From: Beijerinckiaceae bacterium
GTDB taxonomy: Bacteria > Pseudomonadota > Alphaproteobacteria > Rhizobiales > Beijerinckiaceae
Direction of reading: 5' to 3'
DNA length: 64,000 bases
Assembly: GCA_947453205.1 (NCBI GenBank)
Contig: CANGFT010000004.1
Span: 1-64,000, forward strand
Shown piece by piece: positions 8,407 to 17,611 of this stretch; position 1 is the stretch's first letter, and every line of letters begins with the position of its first letter. The position numbers and the translations under genes are program-made. The notes below the pieces were generated by a model that was not told the origin of the DNA, did not search any database, and saw only the letters and a program-made list of their open reading frames with translations.

Positions 8407-8982
8407 ATGTCCGGCAAGATCCATTTCACCAGACAATCAGCTTTTGCGGGCGCGCTCGCCCTGTGCGCGCTCGCGCCAGCCGCTGAGGCCGCCGAACCTT
8501 TCGCCCTGCGGTCCGACACCTTCAAGGACGGGACATTGATGCCCCGCAAGGTCGCCAACAATACGGCGGGCAACGCCAATTGCGTGGGCGAGAATGTGTC
8601 GCCGCATCTGGCCTGGTCAGGCGTTCCCGAGGGAACCAAGAGCTTCGTCATCACCATGGTGGACCCGGAAGGGCGCGGCGGCGCTGGCGTCCATCACTGG
8701 GTGGCCTATGGAATTCCCCCGGACGTCACGTCGCTGGCGGAGGGCGAGGCGAGCAAGCCGAGCCCCAAGCTCGTCGGGGGCAAGAGCACCCAGGGCCTTG
8801 CGGTCTATGCAGGCCCCTGCACGCCGCCCGGCTCCCCGCATCACTACACATTCGTGGTCATCGCCACCGATTTCGAGACCACTGAACTGCCGCCGGGTCT
8901 GACGATTCCTGAGGTCTGGGCCAAACTGCCCGGCCGCGCCAAGGCGGCCGCGGGCCTCGTGGGCCTGTTCGTCAAGCCCTGA
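8407..8982 (+). CDS. YbhB/YbcL-family (PEBP / Raf kinase inhibitor-like) periplasmic protein
   Basis: 191 residues from an ATG with GGGGGG upstream; the longer open frame runs back into the tRNA gene and is rejected. Residues 1-26 are a signal peptide (ending AAEA), so the protein is exported. PEBP landmarks are MVDPEGRGGAGVHHWVAYGI (about residues 80-99) and GPCTPPGSPHHYTF (about 138-151), which build the anion-binding pocket. The bacterial family is structurally known but functionally vague. It sits alone after tRNA-Leu and converges on a small gene. Confidence 0.9.
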   Translation: MSGKIHFTRQSAFAGALALCALAPAAEAAEPFALRSDTFKDGTLMPRKVANNTAGNANCVGENVSPHLAWSGVPEGTKSFVITMVDPEGRGGAGVHHWVAYGIPPDVTSLAEGEASKPSPKLVGGKSTQGLAVYAGPCTPPGSPHHYTFVVIATDFETTELPPGLTIPEVWAKLPGRAKAAAGLVGLFVKP

Positions 8983-8990
8983 CGCGAGGC

Positions 8991-9013
8991 GCCGGCCCGC
9001 CCTGCGGGCTGGC
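8991..9013. terminator. hairpin between convergent genes
   Basis: A 10-bp stem (GCCGGCCCGC / GCGGGCTGGC, one G-T pair) with a 3-base loop, placed between the two stop codons. There is no clear T run on either side, so it may act only as a weak or Rho-assisted bidirectional terminator. Confidence 0.45.
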
Positions 9014-9017
9014 CGCC

Positions 9018-9269
9018 CTAGACGGCTTCGCCATTGAGGCTCGCCTGAAGCCTGCGCAGACGCGCCAGCGCCTCCTGACGGGAGCGCGGGTCTCTGTCGT
9101 CGTCTGCGTCAAGGGCCTGCAGTTCGCCGCTCAGACGTCTTGCGGCGTCCGAGACGAAGACGCTTTCTGTCGAGCGCAGCATGGCGCCGCGCGAGGAGGC
9201 GGCGGGCTGCAAGCGATAGGCGCGGCTGGCGAAATGGCGTGCTGCGAGACTGGAGCCGATGTCGAGCAT
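9018..9269 (-). CDS. small hypothetical protein (83 aa)
   Basis: Starts at the ATG at 9269, which has GGAGGG 7 nt upstream; the frame could begin five codons earlier at a TTG that overlaps this ribosome-binding site, which is unlikely. The product begins MLDIGSSLAARHFASRAYRL. The C-terminal half is a charged amphipathic helix pair (about residues 35-80), with no signal peptide or membrane segment. I do not recognise a family. It is monocistronic, between a convergent PEBP gene and an oppositely ending hydroxylase terminator. Confidence 0.7.
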   Translation of the reverse strand: MLDIGSSLAARHFASRAYRLQPAASSRGAMLRSTESVFVSDAARRLSGELQALDADDDRDPRSRQEALARLRRLQASLNGEAV

Positions 9270-9362
9270 GTGACTGCCCTCCAATTAACCTTACTTTTTA
9301 TAGAAACGGCGCCTCGCTCCGGAATTTGAACTGTGGTTACGAAATAATTTGTTCGCAGATGC

Positions 9363-9390
9363 AAAAAAGGGGCGCTGTCGCCAGCGCCCC
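9363..9390 (-). terminator. Rho-independent terminator of the FAD hydroxylase gene
   Basis: Reading the minus strand: a 9-bp stem GGGGCGCTG / CAGCGCCCC with a 4-base loop, immediately followed by six T residues. It lies about 30 bp after the hydroxylase stop codon. Confidence 0.92.
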
Positions 9391-9422
9391 CGGTTTTCCG
9401 CCTCAATCGCGCCTTTGTCGCC

Positions 9423-11012
9423 TCAATCGCGCCCTGCGGCCTTGCGCAGCACGGCGGCCGCATCCGGCGCCGCGCCATCGCCCGTCCAGGCGACATATTG
9501 GTCGGGACGGATGAGGATCAGCCGGAATTCATAATCCTCGCGGCCCTGCGCAAAAGTGTCGGCGACGGCCTTGAAGGGAATCTTCAGGTCGCGCGCGGCG
9601 GCCTCAAAGGCGCCGATGGCCTCGGCGGGCGCGTCGAGGGCGAGGAGCACGAAGCCCTTGCCCAGCTCCTCGAAGATGTTGCGCCCGTCGGTCAGCTTGC
9701 GCGGGGCGAGATGATGGCCCGCCCGCGCCTTGAACATATACTGGCCCCGCGCCTTGCATACCCCGCCGGGCGGGCCATCGACGATGGGCGAGCCTTCGTA
9801 GTTGGGCTCGAAATTCGACACGAAGGAGGTCGTGCCCGCCACGAATTCCTCCCAGACCTGCGCGAAGCCTTCCGGATTCGTAGCGGGATCGTGGCGGTTG
9901 GCGAGCTCGCCCTCCCATTTGATGCGGGAGGCGATGAGGTTTTCGCCGACGTCCTTGAACACGGGCCGGCGTTCGAGGTCATAGCTGTCAAGCAAGGCCT
10001 CGCCCGCCCAGCCATGGATGCGCGCGGCGAGCTTCCAGGCGAGGTTGGCGGCGTCCTCGAGGCCATTGTTCACGCCGAAGCCGCCATAGGGCGGATGGGA
10101 ATGGGCGGCGTCGCCGGCGATGAAGATGCGGCCCTTGCGATATTCCTCGGCCACGGCGATGCGCAGATCCCAGAAGCCGACATAGGAGAAGTCGCAGGGG
10201 AAGCTCTCGCCGACGATCTTGTGCAGGAGGCCTTCGAAATCGAAGTTGTCGCGGGTCGTGTCGGCGGGGACGGGCGCGTGGAAGAAGAAGGTCGAATTGG
10301 TGTCGACGCGGCCGAAGAACTGCCAGTAGCCGTTGAGCGCGGGATCGACCGCGCGATAGGTGGAGCAGACGGGATAGCGGTCGAGGATCCTGTCGAGCTC
10401 GGGTGAGCGGAAGACCGCCAGCATCATGACCTGATCGAAGTCCGTGCCGTCGCGCTTGATCCCCGAGGCCTCGCGCACCAGCGAATGGCCGCCGTCGCAG
10501 CCCACGATGTAATCGGCTTCAAGGATCTCGATGGCGCCGTCGCCCGCCTCGTTCTGCACGGTCACGCGCACGCCGGTCTCGTCCTGCTCGACCGAGCGGG
10601 CGATCCAACCGAAGCGGGCCTGCGCCAGCGGCAGCTTGCTCATGCGCTCGCGCAGCACCGTCTCGAAGCAATACTGTGGCATGCGGTCGTTTTTCTGGAA
10701 ATAATAGTCGCCGACGATCTCGCGGCCCTTGGTCTGGAACCAGTGTTCGCTCGTCAGCGAGCCGAAGGCGATGATTCCGTTGGAGTTGACGGTCGTGGGC
10801 ATCAGGCGCGTCGCGCGCACCTCGTCCACGCAGCCCCAGTAGTGAAAATGTTCCAGCGTGCGCTGGGTGAGGTTCTGGCCGCGGGGAATGTTGTGCATGC
10901 CCGGACGGCGTTCGATGAGGATGCTTGAGACGCCCCTCTGGGCGAGATCGATGGCCAGCCCAACGCCCACAGGGCCTCCGCCGACGATGATGACATGGCT
11001 GCGCTGGTTCAA
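9423..11012 (-). CDS. FAD-dependent aromatic-ring hydroxylase (phenol hydroxylase/PheA-TfdB-like class A flavoprotein)
   Basis: 529 residues. The three class A flavoprotein hydroxylase motifs are present: GGGPVGVGLA near residue 11 (ADP of FAD), YIVGCDGGHSLVRE (DG motif, about 167-180) and FIAGDAAHSHPPYGGFGVNN (GD motif, about 292-311). After it comes a C-terminal thioredoxin-like extension of ~150 residues, as in PheA/TfdB/MhpA enzymes. It would use NAD(P)H and O2 to hydroxylate an aromatic or polyketide-like ring; the substrate is unknown. It is a single-gene unit with its own terminator. A second, smaller flavoprotein hydroxylase lies at 62.7-63.9 kb. Confidence 0.9.
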   Translation of the reverse strand: MNQRSHVIIVGGGPVGVGLAIDLAQRGVSSILIERRPGMHNIPRGQNLTQRTLEHFHYWGCVDEVRATRLMPTTVNSNGIIAFGSLTSEHWFQTKGREIVGDYYFQKNDRMPQYCFETVLRERMSKLPLAQARFGWIARSVEQDETGVRVTVQNEAGDGAIEILEADYIVGCDGGHSLVREASGIKRDGTDFDQVMMLAVFRSPELDRILDRYPVCSTYRAVDPALNGYWQFFGRVDTNSTFFFHAPVPADTTRDNFDFEGLLHKIVGESFPCDFSYVGFWDLRIAVAEEYRKGRIFIAGDAAHSHPPYGGFGVNNGLEDAANLAWKLAARIHGWAGEALLDSYDLERRPVFKDVGENLIASRIKWEGELANRHDPATNPEGFAQVWEEFVAGTTSFVSNFEPNYEGSPIVDGPPGGVCKARGQYMFKARAGHHLAPRKLTDGRNIFEELGKGFVLLALDAPAEAIGAFEAAARDLKIPFKAVADTFAQGREDYEFRLILIRPDQYVAWTGDGAAPDAAAVLRKAAGRD

Positions 11013-11127
11013 GAATCCGATCCCGTCATTTGTGTCTCAGGGGGAGCGGATACTACAAAAGCCCTATGAATCAAACCGCGCATCCCTGCGGTGGGCAGTG
11101 GCGCATGGCCGCACAAGCCGCAGGAAT

Positions 11128-11151
11128 GCCGCCGGGAGCGTTCCCGGCGGC
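11128..11151 (-). terminator. hairpin after the Omp25-like gene
   Basis: A perfect 10-bp stem (GCCGCCGGGA / TCCCGGCGGC) with a 4-base loop, 14 bp past the stop codon on the minus strand. It lacks a strong T run (ATTCC follows). Confidence 0.55.
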
Positions 11152-11164
11152 GTGGCGTGGGGGC

Positions 11165-12139
11165 TCAGTAGCGGGCGAGCACCGCCGCCGGGGGGGCGCT
11201 GACGAAGCGATAGTTCAGGCCCACGCGGACCATGTCGACGGAGTTCTTGCGGTCGCCGAAGAAGGCGATGCAGTCATCGACGACGTCGCTATGGTAGCCG
11301 TTGCGGCCATTGCCGAACTGGGCGTGCAGATATTCGATCTTGGTGGAGAGGTTCTCGGTGAGGGCGTATTCAAGACCGCCGCCGAGCGCCCAGCCTGTAT
11401 TGTTTCCACCGCCATTGCGCGAATAGGTGGTGGTGTAGACAGAGGTGCTCACGCTCGGGTTCCAGGCGCCCTTGCCGGAATCCCAGACGTTGCGGTTGGT
11501 CGTGATGGTCGTGGCGGTGTCGGTGATGGTGGCGTTGTTGCCGCCATTGCGGAAGGCCGCGCCACCCGTGATGAACAACAGCGTCCGATCCATGGCGAAG
11601 CCGAAGCGGGCGCGGATGGTGCTGAGCATATTGTTGTCGCCATTGCCTGACCAGCTGTAGACGTGGTTCGTGACAGTGGTCCGGTTCGGCCGGTTGTTGT
11701 TGCTGCTCAGCATGTTGTAGCCGGGGCCATCCGTATAGACCATCTCGGGCGTCCCGAAGACCGGATAGTCATAGCCACGACCGTTGTTCCGGCCGATCCA
11801 GTTGACGTCGCCCTCAAGGCCGAAGACCCAGGCGCCGAACTGCCAGTTGTAGCCGGCCTGCAAGCCGCCGATGACGCCGACCTTGTTGGAGCCATTGCAG
11901 TTGGGCAGGTAGGATGTGTCGGCGATGTAGACGCCGTGGTCGAGGTAGCTCATGCCCGGGCAATTGTCGCGGCCGGACCAGGCGGCGCCGACGTTGCCGC
12001 CGACATAAAAGCCGCTCCAGGTGAAGGCGGGGGCCAGCATCAAGGGGGCCGGCGCGACGGCGCGGCTGGGAAGGTCAGCCGCAAAGCTCAACGAGGACAT
12101 CGAGAGCAGGGCGGCTGCGCAGAGCAGGGTTCTTTTCAT
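11165..12139 (-). CDS. outer-membrane beta-barrel protein, Omp25/Omp31/RopB type
   Basis: 324 residues from an ATG with GGAGG 8 nt upstream; the frame extends further upstream without support. The signal peptide (residues 1-22, ending SFAA) is followed by DLPSR and a Pro/Ala-rich spacer, then FTWSGFYVGGNVGAAWSG, the classic start of the rhizobial/Brucella Omp25-like eight-stranded barrel. The protein ends in an aromatic residue (Tyr), as barrels do. Asn/Gly-rich loops around residues 150-260 are longer than usual. The upstream DNA at about 12240-12345 is strikingly AT-rich and must carry the promoter. Probably an abundant structural surface protein. Confidence 0.9.
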   Translation of the reverse strand: MKRTLLCAAALLSMSSLSFAADLPSRAVAPAPLMLAPAFTWSGFYVGGNVGAAWSGRDNCPGMSYLDHGVYIADTSYLPNCNGSNKVGVIGGLQAGYNWQFGAWVFGLEGDVNWIGRNNGRGYDYPVFGTPEMVYTDGPGYNMLSSNNNRPNRTTVTNHVYSWSGNGDNNMLSTIRARFGFAMDRTLLFITGGAAFRNGGNNATITDTATTITTNRNVWDSGKGAWNPSVSTSVYTTTYSRNGGGNNTGWALGGGLEYALTENLSTKIEYLHAQFGNGRNGYHSDVVDDCIAFFGDRKNSVDMVRVGLNYRFVSAPPAAVLARY

Positions 12140-12350
12140 GGGTAAAACCTCCGGGGATTCGTCAACAAGACGCCCAGTAGAAATCTCACCAGAACCCAAA
12201 ATGGGCAAGTAGTGTAAAATGGAATGGAGATCAGTGTTGCAAATAGAAGACAACTATAAGCTCAAGACAAAGCTTATAATAATCAGAATTGAATATATAT
12301 TATAAACGCGTAAACGTATTTGGGTATCTATACCTTCAGCTCTGCCGTTT

Positions 12351-13097
12351 TCATGAAGTCGGGTAGTCTACCTGGGTCAGGCAAAGCCCGTCCGGCGGCG
12401 CAACCATGCCGCAGCGCGCGCGGTCTTTGGCCGCGAGGGCGTCGGCGAGCTGCTCCGCGCTCCATTTGCCCGAGCCCACATGCTCCAGCGAGCCCACCAT
12501 GGAGCGGACCTGCCGGTGCAGGAAGGACAGGGCGGAGACCTCGACGCGGATCTCATCCCCGATCCGCGTCACGCTCATGTGGTCGAGGGTGCGCAGGGGC
12601 GAGTTGGCCTGACACTGGGAATCCCTGAAGGTCGAGAAATCATGGCGCCCCACCAGCCGTTGCGCCGCCTCGTGCATGGCCTGCGCGTCCAGCCGCTTCT
12701 TCACCTGCCAGGCCTGTCCGCGCTCGAGCGTCAGGGGGGCGCGCCGGTTGATGATGCGGTAGACATAGTGGCGCTTGATGGCGTCGAACCGCGCCTCGAA
12801 GGTCTCGCCGACCTCCTCCGCCCGGAGCACCGCGACGGGATGGGGGCGCAGGTGGGCGTTCAGTCCCTCGCTGATCTGGAAGGGCGTGCGGTTTTTGGTC
12901 AGCGTCACATGGGCGACCTGTCCTGTGGCGTGGACGCCCGAATCCGTCCGTCCGGCGCCATGGACGATCACCGTCTCGCCGCAAAACCGCGTGAAGGCCT
13001 GCTCCAGCGTCTGCTGGACGGAGGGCGCGTTGTCCTGCCTCTGCCAGCCCGCGAAGGGCCGACCGTCATATTCGATGGTGAGTTTGTAGCGGGGCAT
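12351..13097 (-). CDS. truA: tRNA pseudouridine(38-40) synthase TruA
   Basis: 248 residues, the normal TruA size. The catalytic Asp is D52 in [35 protein letters not shown] at the N-terminus and [17 protein letters not shown] near the C-terminus are TruA signatures. It modifies U38-U40 in tRNA anticodon stems. It is divergent from def-fmt, with 138 bp between the start codons, a common alphaproteobacterial arrangement of translation genes. Confidence 0.97.
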   Translation of the reverse strand: MPRYKLTIEYDGRPFAGWQRQDNAPSVQQTLEQAFTRFCGETVIVHGAGRTDSGVHATGQVAHVTLTKNRTPFQISEGLNAHLRPHPVAVLRAEEVGETFEARFDAIKRHYVYRIINRRAPLTLERGQAWQVKKRLDAQAMHEAAQRLVGRHDFSTFRDSQCQANSPLRTLDHMSVTRIGDEIRVEVSALSFLHRQVRSMVGSLEHVGSGKWSAEQLADALAAKDRARCGMVAPPDGLCLTQVDYPTS

Positions 13098-13235
13098 GGC
13101 GGCTGTGTTAGCACCGCTCGGACGCCGCCGCCAAGTTGCGGGCCATCAGGGAAATTGACCAGCGCCCCGCGCTTGCTTATCTCAAAGACAACTGAAACAG
13201 CCCGTGATCGGGCGCGCGACCCCTTCGAGCGATCC

Positions 13236-13760
13236 ATGGCCCTGCGACCCATCATCTGCCTTCCCGATCCCCGCCTGCGCCTCGTCTCCCATCGGGTAGA
13301 GACGGTGGACGACTCCATCCGCGCCCTCATGGACGATATGCTGGAGACCATGTACGCCGCCCCCGGCATCGGGCTCGCCGCGATCCAGATCGCCGAGCCC
13401 CTGCGCGTCGTGGTGATCGACATCGCCAAGAAGGACGATCCGCCCGCGCCCATGTTCTTCGTCAATCCCGAGATCCTCTGGGCCTCCGAGGACAAGGCCG
13501 ATTACGAGGAGGGCTGTCTGTCGATCCCCGATTATTACGAGACGATCCAGCGCCCCACCCGGGTCAAGGTGGCCTATCAGGACCGCATGGGCGCCCCGCA
13601 GGAGATCGAGGCCGAGGGCTTGCTGGCGACCTGCCTCCAGCACGAGATCGACCATATCAACGGGGTGCTCTTCGTCGATCATCTCTCGCGCCTCAAGCGC
13701 GAAAGGGTGATGAAGAAGTTCCAGAAGGCCGCGCGTCTGCGCGAGTCCGAACAGGCCTGA
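13236..13760 (+). CDS. def: peptide deformylase
   Basis: 174 residues. The three metal-site motifs are complete: GIGLAAIQ (residues 44-51), EGCLSIP with Cys94, and QHEIDHING with His136, Glu137 and His140. It removes the N-formyl group from new proteins, using Fe2+ or a similar metal. The start was placed at ATG 13236 from family length, since the frame runs open far upstream across truA. The stop is 3 bp before fmt, so the two form an operon. Confidence 0.97.
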   Translation: MALRPIICLPDPRLRLVSHRVETVDDSIRALMDDMLETMYAAPGIGLAAIQIAEPLRVVVIDIAKKDDPPAPMFFVNPEILWASEDKADYEEGCLSIPDYYETIQRPTRVKVAYQDRMGAPQEIEAEGLLATCLQHEIDHINGVLFVDHLSRLKRERVMKKFQKAARLRESEQA

Positions 13761-13763
13761 CCC

Positions 13764-14687
13764 ATGCGCATCGTCTTCATGGGCACGCCGGATTTCTCCG
13801 TCCCCGTGCTCACCGAGATCGTCGGCCAGGGCCATGAGGTGGCCGCCGTCTACACCCGCGCGCCCCGGCCCGCCGGCCGCGGCATGGAGCTGAAGCCCTC
13901 CCCCGTCCATCTTCTCGCGGACCAGCTCGGCATCCCCGTCCATACGCCCAAAAGCCTGCGCTCGCCCGAGGCCGCCGACCTCTTCGCCTCCCATGATGCG
14001 GATGTGGCGGTCGTGGTGGCCTATGGGCTGATCCTGCCGCAGGCCATTCTCGACGCGCCTCGCGAATGCTGCCTCAACCTCCACGCCTCGCTTCTGCCGC
14101 GCTGGCGCGGCGCCGCGCCCATCCAGCGCGCCATCATGGCGGGCGATGCGCAGACCGGCGTCATGGTCATGAAGATGGAGGCCGGGCTCGACACCGGCCC
14201 TGTCGCCATGGCCGAGCGGGTCGCCATCACCCCCGACATGACCGCAGGCGAGCTTCACGACAAGCTTTCCCCCCTCGGCGCAGACCTCATGGTCCGCGCG
14301 CTGGCGGCGCTGTCGCGGGGCGGGCTCGTGTTCCAGCCGCAGGCGGAGGCGGGCGTCACCTACGCCCATAAAATCGAAAAGGCCGAGGCGCGGATCGACT
14401 GGACGCAGCCCGCGCAGGCCGTCCACAACCATATCCGCGGCCTCTCGCCCTTCCCTGGCGCCTTCTTCGAGGCCGATTTCGGCCGGGGGCCGGAGCGGAT
14501 CAAAGTTCTGCGCTCCAGGGTCTGCGCGGGGACGGGCGCTCCGGGCGCGCTGCTTGGCGAGGAGCTGACGGTGGCCTGCGGCGCGGGCGCGCTGGAGCTG
14601 GTCGAGATCCAGCGGGCGGGCAAGGCGCCCATGAAGCCGCTGGAGTTTTTGCGCGGCGTGCGCGCCCGGCCGGAGCGGCTGGATTAG
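13764..14687 (+). CDS. fmt: methionyl-tRNA formyltransferase
   Basis: 307 residues. The N-terminal formyltransferase domain (about 1-185) has the catalytic [17 protein letters not shown] (Asn105, His107) and the later Asp in [11 protein letters not shown]-terminal OB-like domain (about 205-300) binds the tRNA. It makes the formyl-Met-tRNA whose product Def later deformylates. It is the second gene of def-fmt, and rmuC follows after 60 bp on the same strand. Confidence 0.97.
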   Translation: MRIVFMGTPDFSVPVLTEIVGQGHEVAAVYTRAPRPAGRGMELKPSPVHLLADQLGIPVHTPKSLRSPEAADLFASHDADVAVVVAYGLILPQAILDAPRECCLNLHASLLPRWRGAAPIQRAIMAGDAQTGVMVMKMEAGLDTGPVAMAERVAITPDMTAGELHDKLSPLGADLMVRALAALSRGGLVFQPQAEAGVTYAHKIEKAEARIDWTQPAQAVHNHIRGLSPFPGAFFEADFGRGPERIKVLRSRVCAGTGAPGALLGEELTVACGAGALELVEIQRAGKAPMKPLEFLRGVRARPERLD

Positions 14688-14747
14688 ATATAAAATAGCG
14701 TTCCTGATCTGTTCCATTCCGCCGCAAATCGGGTTATTGTCCAGCCT

Positions 14748-15929
14748 ATGGACAAGACCATCATCTTTCTTGGCTTTCTGCCGATCACGGGCTTCGGCCT
14801 GCTCCTGACGCTGGGGACGCTCGCCCTCGGCCTGCTTCTCGTCATCGCCGTCTCCGTGCTGCGCACGGGCCGGGCCCGCGCCTTCGAGGCGGCGCTGGCG
14901 GCGGAGCGGCAGCGCGAGGCGGATGACAAGCTGGCGGAGCTGACCCGCCTCAACGCGGAATTGACGGGGCGCCTGCGCTCCATGGCGGAGGTCATGACCT
15001 CCCGCCAGACCGATCTGTCGCGCATCGTGGCCGAGCGGCTGGATGCGGTGGGCGCCCGGGTGGGCCAGGGGCTCGAACAGGGCGCCCGCTCCACCGCCGA
15101 CCATCTGGCGAAACTTGGCGAGCGCCTTGCCGTGATCGACCGCGCGCAGGAGGGGCTCAGCGGCCTCACGAAGGAGATGCTGGGCCTGCGGGAGATCCTC
15201 GCCAACAAGCAGACGCGCGGCGCCTTCGGGCAGGGCCGCATGGAGGCCATCGTGCGGGACAATCTGTCCGCCGACGCCTTCGCCTTCCAGCACTCCCTCT
15301 CCAACCGCAACCGCCCCGATTGCGTCATCCGCCTGCCCGGCGACGATCGGCTCATGGTGGTGGACGCCAAGTTTCCGCTGGAGGCCTTCACCGCCTTTCG
15401 CGCCGCCGAGTCCGATGTCGCCCGCAAGGAGGCGGCGACCCGCCTGCGCAATGACGTCAGCAAGCATATCCGCGACATCGCCGAGCGTTATTTCGTGCCC
15501 GGCGAGACGCAGGATCTCGCGCTGCTCTTCGTGCCCGCCGAGTCCATCTATGCGGATCTGCATGAGCATTTCGACGATCTCGTGCAGAAGGCGCACCGGG
15601 CGCGGATCATGGTGGTCTCGCCATCCCTGCTGATGCTGGCGATCCAGGTCATGCAATCCATCGTGCGCGATCAGAAGATGCGCGAGCAGGCGCATCTCAT
15701 CCAGACCGAGGTGCGCCACCTCCTCGCCGATGTCGGGCGCCTGCGCGAGCGCGTCGGCAAGCTCGACAGCCACTTCCGGCAAGCGCAGGAGGACGTGGCG
15801 CAGATCGGCACGTCCTCCGCCAAGATCGTCGCCCGTGGGGAGCGGATCGATCAGTTGGAGTTCAGCGAGGCGCCGGTCCCAAAGCCCGCCATCCCCGCAG
15901 GCCCGCTCTTCGAACGCGCGGCCGAGTGA
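14748..15929 (+). CDS. rmuC: DNA recombination protein RmuC
   Basis: 393 residues. An N-terminal membrane helix (about 8-35) is followed by a long coiled coil (about 45-150), then the RmuC domain with RPDCVIRLPGDDRLMVVDAKFP (about 188-209), the PD-(D/E)xK-like nuclease core, and LLFVPAESIYADL. RmuC limits inversions between short inverted repeats by an unsettled mechanism. Its stop is 3 bp from that of the convergent glutathionyl reductase gene. Confidence 0.93.
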   Translation: MDKTIIFLGFLPITGFGLLLTLGTLALGLLLVIAVSVLRTGRARAFEAALAAERQREADDKLAELTRLNAELTGRLRSMAEVMTSRQTDLSRIVAERLDAVGARVGQGLEQGARSTADHLAKLGERLAVIDRAQEGLSGLTKEMLGLREILANKQTRGAFGQGRMEAIVRDNLSADAFAFQHSLSNRNRPDCVIRLPGDDRLMVVDAKFPLEAFTAFRAAESDVARKEAATRLRNDVSKHIRDIAERYFVPGETQDLALLFVPAESIYADLHEHFDDLVQKAHRARIMVVSPSLLMLAIQVMQSIVRDQKMREQAHLIQTEVRHLLADVGRLRERVGKLDSHFRQAQEDVAQIGTSSAKIVARGERIDQLEFSEAPVPKPAIPAGPLFERAAE

Positions 15930-15932
15930 GCG

Positions 15933-16910
15933 CTACAGGCGCTCACGCCCATGGGGCGCATCGAGCGCCAGAAGGGGGCCGACGGGCGTGACGCCGCAGG
16001 GGTTCAAATGCCTGTGGCTCATATAATAGTGGCGCTTGATATGGTCGAAATCCACGGTCCCGGCGACCCCCGGGGTTTGATGGAGATCGCGCAGATAGGC
16101 CCATAGATTGGGGTAATCCACGATCCGCCGCAGATTGCATTTGAAGTGGCCGTGATAGACCGCGTCAAAACGCACGAGGGTCGTGTAGAGCCGCCAGTCC
16201 GCTTCGGTGAGGCGCGCGCCGCAGAGATAGCGCTGGTCGGCCAGCCGCGCCTCGAGCCAGTCGAGCGTTTCGAAAAGCGGCCAGACCGCCTCCTCATAGG
16301 CCTCCTGCGCGGCGGCGAAGCCAGCGCGGTAGACCCCGTTATTCACGGTTGCATAGATGCGGTCGTTGAGCGCGTCGATGTCGGGGCGCAGGTCGGGTGG
16401 ATAATAGTCGCCCTCCGCCGCGCCAATCCCGTCGAAGGCGCTGTTGAACATGCGGATGATCTCCGACGATTCATTGTTCACGATGCGCCGGGTCTTGCGG
16501 TCGAGGAGCACCGGCACGGTCGCCCGCCCCGTATAATCGGGATGGGCGCCGACATAGACCTCGTGCATCGCGCGCGCGTTGAAGACGGGATCGGCGATGA
16601 CGCCGGGGCCGGGGGCGAAGCTCCAGCCATCTTCGGCCATGAGCCAGTGGACGACCGAGAGCGAGATCATCGCCTCAAGCCCCTTCAGCTTGCGGAAGAT
16701 GAGGGTGCGATGCGCCCAGGGGCAGGCGAGCGAGACATAAAGGTGATAGCGGCCGGGCTCCGCGCGAAAGCCGCCCTCGCCTGACGGGCCGGGGGCGCCG
16801 TCGGGCGTGATCCAGTTGCGCAGCTTGCTGGGCTGACGCTGGAAACGACCGGTCCCATCGGCCTTGCCTGCCTCGTCCTGCGTCCACTTTCCGTCGATCA
16901 GACGACCCAT
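15933..16910 (-). CDS. glutathionyl-hydroquinone reductase (Xi-class GST, YqjG/EcM4 family)
   Basis: 325 residues. The Xi-class motif SLACPWAHRTLIFRKLKGL puts the catalytic Cys at residue 63. VVHW, the NNESSEIIRMFNSAF glutathione-binding segment and a C-terminal all-alpha GST domain follow. Enzymes of this family reduce glutathionyl-hydroquinones, salvaging quinones formed in aromatic metabolism. ExoD is 29 bp upstream on the same strand. Confidence 0.93.
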   Translation of the reverse strand: MGRLIDGKWTQDEAGKADGTGRFQRQPSKLRNWITPDGAPGPSGEGGFRAEPGRYHLYVSLACPWAHRTLIFRKLKGLEAMISLSVVHWLMAEDGWSFAPGPGVIADPVFNARAMHEVYVGAHPDYTGRATVPVLLDRKTRRIVNNESSEIIRMFNSAFDGIGAAEGDYYPPDLRPDIDALNDRIYATVNNGVYRAGFAAAQEAYEEAVWPLFETLDWLEARLADQRYLCGARLTEADWRLYTTLVRFDAVYHGHFKCNLRRIVDYPNLWAYLRDLHQTPGVAGTVDFDHIKRHYYMSHRHLNPCGVTPVGPLLALDAPHGRERL

Positions 16911-16939
16911 GATTCGCTCCCTGGGCGATAGGCCCGGCG

Positions 16940-17524
16940 TCAGAATAGGTCGCTGATCGCCATGAAAACCGCATAGACGAAGCCTGCATTGAGCAGGAAG
17001 CCGATTGCGCCCAGCGCGAGCGCGCCAAGGATCAGCAATCCGTCCCGTTCGACAAGGCCAATGCCCAGAAGGCAGACCGCCCAGCCCCAGGGGATCTGGC
17101 CGACCACGGGCAAGGCGACCAGAACGCCCAGCGCCAGCGCCATGAGGAGCGCGCCGAGCGCCAGCGTCGCGCGGCGATGGCCGAGCCAGTTGAAGCGCGG
17201 CTGGCTGAACCGTTCGAGCCTCTCAAGCAAAGGAATGGCCCTGCCGGCCGCCCGCGCCACATCCTTGCGGGCGACGGAGCGGTTGAGCACGAAGGCGGGC
17301 GCCCAGGGGGCGTGACGCCCGGAGCCGATCTGGACCGCCACCCCGATCAGCAGAAGGGCGCAGAAGATCGGAATGGGCGGGGGCATGGGAATGCAGTTCG
17401 GCAGGCCCAGAATGACCACCAGCAGGGAAAAGGACCGATCGCCCAGCGTTGCGAGAATGTCTCCGACGGTCAGCCGCTCCGCCGGGTCGCGGGCGAGTTT
17501 CGCCAGTAATTCGGAGGTCCGCAT
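16940..17524 (-). CDS. exopolysaccharide synthesis protein ExoD family
   Basis: 194 residues. The cytoplasmic N-terminus (RLTVGDILATLGDRSFSLL) leads into hydrophobic segments beginning VVILGLPNCIPMPPPIPI, the ExoD signature, and three to four further membrane helices up to the C-terminus. ExoD was named from a Sinorhizobium gene affecting exopolysaccharide and alkali tolerance; the molecular role is unknown. It probably shares a transcript with the reductase gene downstream. Confidence 0.9.
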   Translation of the reverse strand: MRTSELLAKLARDPAERLTVGDILATLGDRSFSLLVVILGLPNCIPMPPPIPIFCALLLIGVAVQIGSGRHAPWAPAFVLNRSVARKDVARAAGRAIPLLERLERFSQPRFNWLGHRRATLALGALLMALALGVLVALPVVGQIPWGWAVCLLGIGLVERDGLLILGALALGAIGFLLNAGFVYAVFMAISDLF

Positions 17525-17611
17525 GAATTTTTACGCCAATCTGAACCGGTAAAGGAAACGCGACTGGTCTTGTAGCGCCCCTTCATGGCCGCGCCAAGGC
17601 CGATGACATCC

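Noticed and set aside
13182-15782. 866-codon open frame on the minus strand opposite def, fmt and rmuC
   Set aside because: It runs exactly antisense to three well-identified genes and its product is a low-complexity Gly/His/Arg/Asp mix, as expected from the reverse of GC-rich coding DNA.
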